Positions 51,477-60,717 of a stretch of 64,000 nucleotides of DNA are shown here, one piece after another. The position numbers and the translations under genes were made by a program. The DNA is from Methylomonas lenta (GTDB lineage Bacteria; Pseudomonadota; Gammaproteobacteria; Methylococcales; Methylomonadaceae). How positions within the stretch are numbered: position 1 is the stretch's first letter; each line of letters begins with the position of its first letter. The notes beneath the pieces were generated by a model. It searched no databases. It saw only the letters and a list, made by a program, of their open reading frames with translations, and had not been told where the DNA came from. Location of the stretch: contig NZ_LUUI01000022.1 of NCBI RefSeq assembly GCF_001644015.1, positions 1 to 64,000 on the forward strand. The letters run 5' to 3'.

Positions 51477-51934
51477 ATGCGGTCCAGAAAATGGGTATTC
51501 AGTTTGAGGGCAAAAGTCCGCCAAAGCTCGGCAATCTCGCGTTTAACATCATTTATATAGTCCTTATCTGGCTTATGTTCGTCGGGAAAGTTGGATAAGG
51601 CGCAAGACGTGCGATGTTTATCCACCACAAACAGCAGAAATTCGTCAATAAAGCCCTGAAATGCTGTCAGCAACTGCCGAGTTAGCTCAGACATGCCGTT
51701 ATTCACCGGATATTGACGAGTCTCAAACGGTGTGGCATGTAACTGATAAAAAGCCTCATCATAAAATGCCGTCAATACCGCTAACACATTGCGTTGAAAA
51801 CAACCCTGCCATTGCTGTCGAGACAGATCATGCGCCAGTCGCTGTTCGTACTGCTGTTTCAGCATAGGTTTGCGTTCGGCAAGATAACGGCTAAATGCGT
51901 CTATTTGGTCTGCGTTTTGCTGTCGATTGTTCAT
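51473..51934 (-). CDS. Conserved hypothetical protein upstream of GST
   Basis: A 153-residue helical, charged protein starting MNNRQQNADQIDAF if the ATG at 51934 is used; a longer form from 52000 is possible but its first 22 residues look unlike the rest. I recognise no domain. Aromatic residues (FQRNVLAVLTAFYDEAF, FIDEFLLFVVDKHRTSC) suggest a helical bundle. It is translationally coupled to the GST gene and heads the GST-hemerythrin-AlkB group. Confidence 0.65.
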   Translation of the reverse strand: MNNRQQNADQIDAFSRYLAERKPMLKQQYEQRLAHDLSRQQWQGCFQRNVLAVLTAFYDEAFYQLHATPFETRQYPVNNGMSELTRQLLTAFQGFIDEFLLFVVDKHRTSCALSNFPDEHKPDKDYINDVKREIAELWRTFALKLNTHFLDRI

Positions 51935-52202
51935 TACAAGCCCTAGTTCTAAATGTTGTTGAACAATAATGCATTCAAGATATGGGCCATCTCTTGCCAT
52001 AAACCAAGAGCAAATACGGTGAAATCTGCTGAATAGTTAAAGGCTTTATAACATAAGAGCCTACGAGCTGGGTGAGGTGATATGTCAGAAACTTATAGGC
52101 AGATTATTATGTATAAAATCTATATCTCAGTAAATCCTGTTGTTATTCGTGGGTCTTTTTGCAGGGTTTGTAACAATAATCGTCCAAGACATGCCGGGCT
52201 AA

Positions 52203-52412
52203 TCAGTTGCCATTCATTTTTGTGCCCTGCCTGACACGGCGAAACTGACGGGCTATTTCCAGTTCCGCTGCTTGCCAGTCATCCTCGTCATGACCGGGGG
52301 TAAAGTTTCTTTTTTCCGCCCTGTAGTAAGCATTCACCGAAACCCGCTTATGTAAGTCAACCAGGTCAATATCGTCGGCATGATTCAATAATAATCCGTA
52401 TTTAGTTGTCAT
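52203..52412 (-). CDS. DUF2934 family protein
   Basis: A 69-residue protein matching the DUF2934 pattern: HKRVSVNAYYRAEKRNF, then DEDDWQAAELEI. The family is small, soluble and of unknown function, common in proteobacteria. It lies alone on the minus strand; about 270 bp of non-coding DNA separates it from the gene at 51934 and 188 bp from the GH30 gene, which is transcribed the other way. Confidence 0.8.
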   Translation of the reverse strand: MTTKYGLLLNHADDIDLVDLHKRVSVNAYYRAEKRNFTPGHDEDDWQAAELEIARQFRRVRQGTKMNGN

Positions 52413-52600
52413 ATCGTTTCCTTATGAAGCCAAAAAACATAGCGCAGCCAGTAGAAAACAAGTTGGAGTAAGCCTTGCATTTAAGTGAATAGTGTAAGCT
52501 ATATGGCTTGATTTGATCTTATCAAACTGTAATTCATAATAGAAAGGACACATGTTCGAACTAGCCTTCATTACTCAATAGTTCAATCGGAGTTAACAGC

Positions 52601-53956
52601 ATGACGGAACGACGACTGCTAAAGCAATTTTGTACGGCGCGTGACACAAGCGAACGGCTATCGGAGCAGAAGCCGCTAGTGTTTGTGACCGCCTCGAATG
52701 CTTCCGACCCCGCAGTATTCATTGATACTACGGTTAGATTTCAGGAGTTTCTAGGGTTTGGTGGCGCTTTTACAGAAGCTGCGGCGGTGACGCTGGACAA
52801 TCTGCCTCGCCACTTGCAGCAAGAAATAATGGAGGCCTATTTTTCGCCGACCAATGGCCACGCTTATAGTTTGTGCCGGACCCACATCAATAGCTGCGAT
52901 TTTGCGCTGGGAAATTATGCCTATGCTGAGCGGGCGGGTGATGTTGATCTGAAACATTTCAGCATTGATCGTGACAGAATAGCGCTGATTCCAATGATTC
53001 ATCAGGCTATTAAGCTGTCAGGTGGTCAATTAAAACTTTTCGCTTCCCCCTGGAGTCCGCCAGCCTGGATGAAAACCAATGGCATGATGAATCGTGGTGG
53101 CAAGCTGAAACCGGAATATCGGCAAACCTGGGCCGAATACTATGTGCGCTACATTGAAGCGTATGCGGAGGAGGGGATACCGATTTGGGGTTTGACGGTG
53201 CAGAATGAACCTGAGGCCGCTCAGTCCTGGGATTCCTGTCTGTATACCGGCGAAGAAGAGCGGGATTTTGTCAGGGACTATCTCGGCCCAACGCTCCAGT
53301 CGGCCGGACTTGGCAGCATTAATGTGATTATTTGGGATCACAATCGAGACCGAATGTTTGAGCGAGCCAAGCTGGTCCTGGACGATCCAAATGCCGCCCA
53401 GTATGTATGGGGTGTCGGTTTTCATTGGTATTGCGGCGATCATTTCGATAATGTGCAAATGACGCATGAGGCCTATCCCGACAAGCACCTGATATTTACC
53501 GAAGGATGCCAGGAAGGCGGGCCGCATCTGGGTTCGTGGGATACCGGAGAGCGTTATGCGCGTTCCATCATTAACGATCTGAATCGCTGGACAGAGGCAT
53601 GGGTGGATTGGAATATGGTGCTGGATGAAACCGGCGGACCCAATCATGTGAACAATTTATGTAGCGCTCCCATCATTGCCGACACCCATAATGCAAAAAT
53701 ACTCTATCAAAGTTCTTATTACTACATAGGCCATTTCTGCCGATTTATTCGCCCCGGCGCCTGCCGAGTGGCTTGCGCCAAAACACACGATAGCCTGGAG
53801 TCGACCGCATTTTTGAATACCGATGGCACAGTAGCCGTGGTAGTGCTGAATCGCAGCGAGCAAGCAATCGACTTTTTACTAAAAGTCCAGGGATTGGAGG
53901 CCAAGACCTCAATACCTGCTCGTGGAATCAAGACGTTGCTTTTTGAAGACTGCTGA
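52601..53956 (+). CDS. Glycoside hydrolase family 30 enzyme (first copy)
   Basis: A 451-residue GH30 retaining beta-glycosidase. The barrel begins FLGFGGAFTEAAAV; LKLFASPWSPPAWMKTNG is the family signature; the acid/base Glu is E203 in VQNEPEAA and the nucleophile Glu is E301 in IFTEGCQEGG. The C-terminal about 60 residues form the usual small beta domain. No signal peptide is present (MTERRLLKQFCTA), so it acts inside the cell. GH30 includes beta-1,6-glucanases and glucosylceramidases; specificity is not shown. It is 131 bp upstream of a large phosphorylase-like gene and related to the GH30 gene on its other side. Confidence 0.9.
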   Translation: MTERRLLKQFCTARDTSERLSEQKPLVFVTASNASDPAVFIDTTVRFQEFLGFGGAFTEAAAVTLDNLPRHLQQEIMEAYFSPTNGHAYSLCRTHINSCDFALGNYAYAERAGDVDLKHFSIDRDRIALIPMIHQAIKLSGGQLKLFASPWSPPAWMKTNGMMNRGGKLKPEYRQTWAEYYVRYIEAYAEEGIPIWGLTVQNEPEAAQSWDSCLYTGEEERDFVRDYLGPTLQSAGLGSINVIIWDHNRDRMFERAKLVLDDPNAAQYVWGVGFHWYCGDHFDNVQMTHEAYPDKHLIFTEGCQEGGPHLGSWDTGERYARSIINDLNRWTEAWVDWNMVLDETGGPNHVNNLCSAPIIADTHNAKILYQSSYYYIGHFCRFIRPGACRVACAKTHDSLESTAFLNTDGTVAVVVLNRSEQAIDFLLKVQGLEAKTSIPARGIKTLLFEDC

Positions 53957-54087
53957 TGCAGCCAATCCAAATAGGCGTCGAATTGCTGGATTACACATAA
54001 TATTTCGTACCTTCTTATCAGCATGGGTAATTCTGTTTCGGGGCCTTACGATGCCTTACTGGCTATTCAAAATGACGGTGTAACGAT

Positions 54088-57000
54088 ATGACTAAACCCT
54101 ATTATCTTAGCGATGGCGATAATCGCTTTATTATCGAGCAGTATAACGACCGCGCGGCCTTCGCCAGTTTTTTGCCCGGTATTGCCGGTACCAAGGGTCG
54201 CCCGGCCTGGGTTTTTTATGTCAACCGCGGCCAGGCCATTGCCAGTTTCGGCGTGCGTAACAAAGACGGGGCGTTTTTGGAGTTTTATCCTGCCGATAAA
54301 GCCTATCAGCTGACGCCTGCGCGTGGTTTTCGCACTTTTCTCAAAATCACCAGCGGCGATAGCCTGCTCAGCCATGAACCGTTTCAGCGCGGAGCCGATT
54401 CAGCAGTATCTCAACGCCTGTATGTTTCGCCTCATGAGGTTGGCGTGGAAGAAATCAATCCAGGCTTGGGGCTGAGCATTCGGGCCGATATGTTGACGCT
54501 GCCCGAGGCTGCCGTGGCTGGGTTGCTACGTCGAGTCGAACTGGTGAATACCTCAGGCCAGAGCCAAACGATAGAAATTGTGGATGGTTTGCCGCAAGTG
54601 CTGCCCTATGGCCAAAATCAATGGGGGGTGAAATTCATGAGTCGAACCTCGGAAGCCTTCATGCGGGTCGAGGCTGTTGAGCAAAATCTGGCCTTTTACC
54701 GCTTGAAGGTGTGGCCAACTGATAGCCCGCAAGTAGAGCCGGTAATTCCAGGCAATTTCTTTGCCGGATTTTTGCGCGGCCAGCGCACCCGCGTGTTAGT
54801 GGACCCGGAAAGGGTTTTTGGTTTGGCAGGTGATTTTTCACGGCCGGAAAGATTTTTTTCCGCCGATGCGTTGGATTTCGATCATCAGGTGACAGCTAAT
54901 CAAACTCCCTCGGCTTTTCAGGCTATGACACTGACATTACAACCGGGCGAAAGCCAAGTGTTTTATGGTTTATACGGCCATGCAGAGTCATGGGCGGTAC
55001 TTGAACAATTTCTGGCTGATTCGGATACCGATTGGGAAGCTTATTTCGAGGCCAAACGAGCGGACAATCGTGGCTTGATTGAAGGCATCACGCAGCGGGT
55101 TTTTAGCGCGACGGCGCAACCGCTTTTCGACGCGCATGTTAGGCAGTGTTATCTAGACAACGGTTTGCGCGGTGGATTTCCTACCCGTGTGCCGGGCGGG
55201 CCGCTGTTGTATTTGTTTGGTCGCAAGCATGGCGATCTGGAAAGAGATTATAACGATTTCCTATTACAGGATTCTCCCTACTCTGAAGGTAACGGTGATT
55301 TTCGCGATGTATTGCAAAACCGTCGGCTGGATTTGTTCTTTGATCCTGCTCTGGATAGCAAAAACATCCGCTATTTTTTCAACCTGATTCAGCCGGACGG
55401 CTACAACCCCTGCTTGTTAAGAAACTCACGTTTTGTGGTGGACACACCTGCAGACTTTGCGCATTATTTTCCCCGCTTTGCCGACCTGGAAGCCTTGCTG
55501 ACGCGTGAATTCAAATACGCAGAATTATGGCTGGCGCTCGCATCTGTAAACGAAAATCCTGAATCCATTATTGCAGACATTCTGGCGCAAGCCGAAGAAG
55601 TGGAAGATGCCGAATTCGACCGCGGCTATTGGTCGGATCACTGGACTTATTTGGTGGATTTACTTATTAGCTATGCAGCAATTTACCCAGACCGGCTGGC
55701 AGGCTTGTTTCAGGAAAATACTTACAGTTTTTTTGATTCCAGCCATTTTGTGCTGCCCCGATCCGGAAAATATCTGCTGACGCCTGATGGCGTCAGGCAG
55801 TTCGGCGCAGTGCAGGCATCGCCGGAAAAGCAAGCCTTGATCGAGTCCCGGTCTCGGCGTCGTTACCAGGTAAGAGCAGGATTTGGCCAAGGCGAGATTG
55901 TCAATACCACGCTACTGGGCAAAATCATTACGCTGGTGGTTAATAAACTGGCCACACTCGATCCCTTCGGGGTAGGGATAGAAATGGAGGCGGATCGCCC
56001 GGGCTGGTGTGATGCTTTGAATGGTTTGCCGGGTATTTTGGGATCTTCCGTGAACGAAACCATTGAGCTGAAACGCTTGGTGGATTTTAGCCGGACCGTC
56101 CTGGCCGAGATTGAGGGTGTATTGTGCTTGCCGGTGGAATTGGCGGATTTTGTGTCGGTTTTGGATACTCTTTTACAGCAACCTAAGCTGACGCCAGAGT
56201 TGTTTTGGCAGCAAAGCGGGCTTCAGAAACAGGCTTATCGGGAAAAAGTATTCATGGGCTTTGCCGGGGCTGAGCGCGACTTATCATTTACCGCTGTGCA
56301 GAGCTTTTTAGAAAAAGTATCCAGTTATCTGGATACGGCCATTGCCAAGGCCTACACACCAGAAGGGATCGTGACTTATTTTGCCTATCAGGCAGAGCAA
56401 TATCACGAAATTGAGGATGGCCGGGCTGAGGTCGTCAGCTTTCGTCAACAGCCGCTAGCGTTATTTCTGGAAGGCTTTGTGCACGCCCTGCGCGTTGCAA
56501 AACCTCAGGAAGTTCAGGCGTTATTTGCTGCAGTGCGTAATTCCGAACTCTTCGATCAGAAATTGGGCATGTATCGCCTGAATGTCCCGCTGGGCGAAAA
56601 TGCCCTGGCACTGGGGCGGATCGGTGTATTCAATTATGGCTGGTTAGAGAATGGCTCAATTTTTTTGCATATGCATTATAAGTTTGTGTTGGAAATGGTG
56701 CGGGCCGGGCTAATCGAGGCGTTTTACCGCGACATGGATAAACTGCTGGTGGCGTTTCATGATCCCAACGAGTATGGGCGTAACCCCATCGAAAACTGCA
56801 GTTTTTTGGTCAGTAGTGGATTTGCGGTTGACCCTCGACAACACGGGCGGGGTTGTGTTGCGCGACTTTCCGGCGCTACCGTAGAATTTTTGCACCTATG
56901 GATTCATTTATTCCTGGGACCGGCGCCCTTCGTATTAGAAGCTGGCCGCTTAGTGTTTAAACCACAGCCCGCGCTGTCTAAGACATTTTTCTCAACGGAC

Positions 57001-57288
57001 GCGCAATACGTCGATTTTTTCGATGTTAAAGAATTATTGCCAGCCAACACAGCTGCGTGTGCTTTTTTGGGCACGACGTTACTGGTTTACCTCAACCCCA
57101 CACGCCAGGACACTTTTGGCGACAATGCCGTGCAACCCTGGCGCTATCAGTTGTATGGGCGGGACGACAGTAAACAGACAGTGGAAGCCAACAAGCTGGA
57201 AGATCAAGCCGCGGAAGCGATTCGCCTCGGCTGTTTTCGGCGTGTCGATGTGTTGCTGCAGATGGATTCTGGCAGTCATGCTAAATAA
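54088..57288 (+). CDS. Large GH94/GH149/GH161-like glucan phosphorylase
   Basis: A 1066-residue protein resembling inverting phosphorylases of clan GH-Q. The N-terminal beta-sandwich part includes GRPAWVFYVNRGQAIASFG and the helical (alpha/alpha)6 barrel covers roughly residues 340-920, with GGFPTRVPGGPLLYLFGR, GNGDFRDVLQNRR (catalytic-region acids at about D404 and D407) and DRPGWCDALNGLPG. Its size exceeds GH94 cellobiose phosphorylases (about 800) and fits the beta-1,3-glucan phosphorylase families GH149/GH161 better. No signal peptide. Placed between two GH30 genes, it probably recycles beta-glucan oligosaccharides to glucose 1-phosphate in the cytoplasm. Confidence 0.7.
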   Translation: MTKPYYLSDGDNRFIIEQYNDRAAFASFLPGIAGTKGRPAWVFYVNRGQAIASFGVRNKDGAFLEFYPADKAYQLTPARGFRTFLKITSGDSLLSHEPFQRGADSAVSQRLYVSPHEVGVEEINPGLGLSIRADMLTLPEAAVAGLLRRVELVNTSGQSQTIEIVDGLPQVLPYGQNQWGVKFMSRTSEAFMRVEAVEQNLAFYRLKVWPTDSPQVEPVIPGNFFAGFLRGQRTRVLVDPERVFGLAGDFSRPERFFSADALDFDHQVTANQTPSAFQAMTLTLQPGESQVFYGLYGHAESWAVLEQFLADSDTDWEAYFEAKRADNRGLIEGITQRVFSATAQPLFDAHVRQCYLDNGLRGGFPTRVPGGPLLYLFGRKHGDLERDYNDFLLQDSPYSEGNGDFRDVLQNRRLDLFFDPALDSKNIRYFFNLIQPDGYNPCLLRNSRFVVDTPADFAHYFPRFADLEALLTREFKYAELWLALASVNENPESIIADILAQAEEVEDAEFDRGYWSDHWTYLVDLLISYAAIYPDRLAGLFQENTYSFFDSSHFVLPRSGKYLLTPDGVRQFGAVQASPEKQALIESRSRRRYQVRAGFGQGEIVNTTLLGKIITLVVNKLATLDPFGVGIEMEADRPGWCDALNGLPGILGSSVNETIELKRLVDFSRTVLAEIEGVLCLPVELADFVSVLDTLLQQPKLTPELFWQQSGLQKQAYREKVFMGFAGAERDLSFTAVQSFLEKVSSYLDTAIAKAYTPEGIVTYFAYQAEQYHEIEDGRAEVVSFRQQPLALFLEGFVHALRVAKPQEVQALFAAVRNSELFDQKLGMYRLNVPLGENALALGRIGVFNYGWLENGSIFLHMHYKFVLEMVRAGLIEAFYRDMDKLLVAFHDPNEYGRNPIENCSFLVSSGFAVDPRQHGRGCVARLSGATVEFLHLWIHLFLGPAPFVLEAGRLVFKPQPALSKTFFSTDAQYVDFFDVKELLPANTAACAFLGTTLLVYLNPTRQDTFGDNAVQPWRYQLYGRDDSKQTVEANKLEDQAAEAIRLGCFRRVDVLLQMDSGSHAK

Positions 57289-57309
57289 TATTTCGTAAAG
57301 AGTGCTTTT

Positions 57310-58698
57310 ATGTCGGAAAAATCGAATGTTTTGCTGCCCGCTGAGTCGCTTGTTGAGGATGCTTATTCCTTGGCGGTTTGGTTAACTTGCGCGGATCAAA
57401 GTGCATTGTTTCAACGCCAAGCGCAGGATCTTCGTTTCAGCAATATTAGCTATGATTTACCGGCGATCATGGTAGATGCTGAGCAGACATTTCAAGTTAT
57501 GGAAGGCTTTGGTTTTTCTTTGACCGGCGGCAGTGCCATGCTTATCAGTCGTTTGCCTGACGCAGTCAAAAATGCACTACTACAGGAATTGTTCGCGCCT
57601 GCTGCTGACGGTATCGGCGTCAGTTTCCTGCGGCTGAGTATTGCTGCATCCGATCTGAGTGAGCGTAGCTATTCCTATGACGATAGGCCGGATGGACAAG
57701 CTGACTTCGAGCTTGCATATTTCGATATTGAAGCAGGGGATAGGGAGGTCATTCCGCTGTTAGAGGAAATTCTGGCCATCAACCCTGCTGTAAAGATCAT
57801 GGCCACGGCTTGGTCGGCGCCGCGATGGATGAAGACCAACCAAAGCTTTGTCGGTGGCAAATTGAGGCCGGATTGTTATGGGGTTTACGCAGCTTATCTA
57901 GTCAAATATCTGGAGGCCATGCGCGGTAGAGGCATTACTATTCATGCCATCACGCCACAGAACGAGCCGCTGAACCAAAAAAATGACCCTAGTATGCTGA
58001 TGGATGCGAGTGAACAAGTTGAATTCATCAAACATCACCTGGGGCCAACCTTAGCGCAAGCCGGTTTAGACGATGTGGAGCTGTTTTGTTGGGACCACAA
58101 TTGCGATGTAAAAGCTTACCCATTAACGGTTTTTGCCGATGCCGAGGCGCGCCAATATCTGGCTGGTTCGGCTTGGCATCTCTACGGGGGCGATATTTCT
58201 GTGCTGTCCGAGGTGCATCAGGCGTACCCTGAGATGAAGCTATATTTTACCGAGCAATGGGTGGGCTCTGATGGTCAGTTTGCGGATGATTTATGGTGGC
58301 ATCTGAGAAATGTTTTGATAGGCTCTATTCGTAATTGGAGTCAGGTGGTGCTGGAATGGAATCTGGCCTCCGATCCTTTCTGTGGTCCACATACGAAAGG
58401 GGGTGAAGCCCGTTGTGTCGGCGCTTTGACCATTGGTGACGAGGTGACTCGTAACGTAGCCTACTACGTGATCGCGCATGCCGCAAAACATGTGCGTCCA
58501 GGTTCGGTGAGGATTTATTCCGATACACAAACCGCTTTGGCTAATGTGGCTTTTCTGACGCCTAGCGGCCATGTCGTGCTGATTGTGCTGAATGATGGCG
58601 TGCAAGCTGAATCGTTTTGTATCAGTTACCGGAATAAAAACGCTGTTGCCCATTTGTCTGCAGGCACTGTGGCTACCTATGTCTGGCGTGCAGCATAG
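57310..58698 (+). CDS. Glycoside hydrolase family 30 enzyme (second copy)
   Basis: A 462-residue GH30 enzyme similar in plan to the first copy but clearly diverged. VMEGFGFSLTGGSAMLISRL starts the barrel, MATAWSAPRWMKTNQSF is the signature, the acid/base is E219 in TPQNEPLNQ, and the nucleophile is E315 in YFTEQWVG. No signal peptide. It starts 21 bp after the phosphorylase-like gene, so the three genes are probably one transcript from about 52.6 kb. The divergence between the two GH30 copies suggests different linkage or chain-length preference. Confidence 0.9.
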   Translation: MSEKSNVLLPAESLVEDAYSLAVWLTCADQSALFQRQAQDLRFSNISYDLPAIMVDAEQTFQVMEGFGFSLTGGSAMLISRLPDAVKNALLQELFAPAADGIGVSFLRLSIAASDLSERSYSYDDRPDGQADFELAYFDIEAGDREVIPLLEEILAINPAVKIMATAWSAPRWMKTNQSFVGGKLRPDCYGVYAAYLVKYLEAMRGRGITIHAITPQNEPLNQKNDPSMLMDASEQVEFIKHHLGPTLAQAGLDDVELFCWDHNCDVKAYPLTVFADAEARQYLAGSAWHLYGGDISVLSEVHQAYPEMKLYFTEQWVGSDGQFADDLWWHLRNVLIGSIRNWSQVVLEWNLASDPFCGPHTKGGEARCVGALTIGDEVTRNVAYYVIAHAAKHVRPGSVRIYSDTQTALANVAFLTPSGHVVLIVLNDGVQAESFCISYRNKNAVAHLSAGTVATYVWRAA

Positions 58699-58869
58699 GT
58701 TTCGCGCAAGGCCAGAAATGTTGGGATTGCTGTCAATCTGGCAGGCTGTCTTCTGGTTGAACAGTTTTTTCTCGGAAAATGCAGATTATTCGAGGTGCAA
58801 GCTGCATCGACGCTGAATCTATCCGCTAATTGGTGCATAATCTCGGCTGGATTTATTTAGGATATCGAT

Positions 58870-60462
58870 ATGCAAATAGCAGAACACTACGCTAAACCAG
58901 TGTTTGGCAAGCTGGGTGGCTTTTTTCAGCGCGCCAACGATTTTAAAGATACCTTTGGCCTACGCTGGGGCAGAATAGAGTTTGATATGTTTCATGGCAT
59001 GTCGGCTAATTTAAAAGTGATTTTGTGGGTTTATCGCGATCATGTCTGCGAAAAGTATATCGTGGATACCGATGCCTTCGATATTCATTGGGACAGGCAT
59101 AAACGCGCCACGCGCGATTTTTTTGTTCTTCCCAACTCTGTGCATTTCGGCAAGATCAACTGCATCAAGTTTTCCTTTATTGTGCATCTGGGTGAGCATT
59201 CGATTGCCTCGCGCAGCGAATATATCTTTATGGACTGGTATCAGTTGCAGGATGGATATCATCAGCAGCGCAGTATCAGCGAAGATCATGCTACCCCCAA
59301 TTATTTTCGTACCTATGAACTGAATGCGGGTGAATTACAATCCGATGTCGATTGGTACAATCATCATTTTCATGCCTTAAATCTGATACCCAAATTTACC
59401 AAAGGCCAGCAGTATCATCCTTATCATCCCAAGCGTTTTATTCATGACCATATCGACAAGGTCATCAGAAGTAAGCACGAAAATCCCAACCGACTGTGTA
59501 CCATTAAAGTCAGTGTCGACTGTATTGATGATCATGATTTTGTCAATCATCTGATTCATGCCAGCCATCAAGGTGTGTGGGTGCAATGTATCGTGGATTG
59601 GCGCAAAATGACGCTGACCAATAATCAGACTTACGCCAACCTGAAACGCACTGGCATCGAATTGATAGGCGTGTTTTGTACGCCCAAGCATCATCTGATC
59701 GAAGTTGAGCCCGACATGCATACCAAATTCATCATTTTTAACGATGAGGATTGCATTCTGGGCTCGTTCAATATCACTTTTGATCGTTGGTGGGCCAATT
59801 GGGAGTCTGGTATGTCGTTCCATTCCAAAGGCGTGTGTCGATTGCTGGATAATATTTTTCAGAGTCAGCGCGGTGGCGTTATTCAAAAATACGGTATCGA
59901 TCCGCTGAGCCCTTTCAATTTGCTATATACCTTTGGTCGTCACACCATGGCCAATGGTCAGGTGTATAAGCCGCATCATGCCATTCTGGCCGAAATTCAC
60001 CGGGCACGGCATTCGATTAAAATTTGCCTGTTTTTAATTGGCGATTTGCTGGGCGATCATCACGATAGCGTGGTAAACGCTTTGATTCAGGCCAAAGAGC
60101 GTGGCGTTGATGTGCAGATTTTATTTAATGGGCATTTAGCCCGTCAGGGTCGTATTGGTGTTGAAAGGTCAATGCACGATGAATTGAACCGGCCTTTGCT
60201 GCCGGCAGTACAGCGTTTAAAGTGGGGAGGCGTGCGTGTTGGCTTGGTTTACGGTCAGGATGATCATCCGGTGCCGTATTCACCTATCCATTCCAAGTAT
60301 TGTGTTATCGACGATTACATTGTTATCGAAGGCAGTTTTAACTGGTACAACACTTCGGTATTTTCTCACGATCTGATAGTCGTAGCCGCTAACCATGAGG
60401 TGGCTAAACCCTATTTATATGAGTTCGATCAGATTCAACGATCATTTAGAGTGTTTTATTAA
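58870..60462 (+). CDS. Phospholipase D-like protein with two HKD motifs
   Basis: A 530-residue PLD-superfamily protein. First HKD motif: MHTKFIIFNDEDCILGSFN at about residues 285-303; second: IHSKYCVIDDYIVIEGSFN at about 476-494. Both keep H-x-K-x4-D and the trailing GSxN. The first about 150 residues form a separate beta-rich region (FDMFHGMSANLKVILWVYRDH, and so on) of unknown function. No signal peptide. PLD-family members include nucleases, cardiolipin synthases and phospholipases; without membrane helices a cardiolipin synthase is less likely. It follows the GH30 genes after 171 bp with its own possible -10 element (CATAAT). Confidence 0.85.
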   Translation: MQIAEHYAKPVFGKLGGFFQRANDFKDTFGLRWGRIEFDMFHGMSANLKVILWVYRDHVCEKYIVDTDAFDIHWDRHKRATRDFFVLPNSVHFGKINCIKFSFIVHLGEHSIASRSEYIFMDWYQLQDGYHQQRSISEDHATPNYFRTYELNAGELQSDVDWYNHHFHALNLIPKFTKGQQYHPYHPKRFIHDHIDKVIRSKHENPNRLCTIKVSVDCIDDHDFVNHLIHASHQGVWVQCIVDWRKMTLTNNQTYANLKRTGIELIGVFCTPKHHLIEVEPDMHTKFIIFNDEDCILGSFNITFDRWWANWESGMSFHSKGVCRLLDNIFQSQRGGVIQKYGIDPLSPFNLLYTFGRHTMANGQVYKPHHAILAEIHRARHSIKICLFLIGDLLGDHHDSVVNALIQAKERGVDVQILFNGHLARQGRIGVERSMHDELNRPLLPAVQRLKWGGVRVGLVYGQDDHPVPYSPIHSKYCVIDDYIVIEGSFNWYNTSVFSHDLIVVAANHEVAKPYLYEFDQIQRSFRVFY

Positions 60463-60717
60463 TTAAAATGATTGTCGGTAAATGGCAGTCGGCATAATTT
60501 TCTCTGTTTTACTTAATCAGTTTTCGGGGTAATTTTGCTGGTGGCTGTTGATTTTTAATTTCAATAAATTATTGAATTAAATAAAGGGTGTGTTTAAAAA
60601 ACTATTAATCACTTAGCCTGGTTATTCTGTTGCTCATTAGGTAAGTGCGTTTCGCATTTTGAAAGCGTTGCATTTTCCCAAGTATTTTTTGGTTAGCTTT
60701 AGAGGCTTTCGTTAAAT

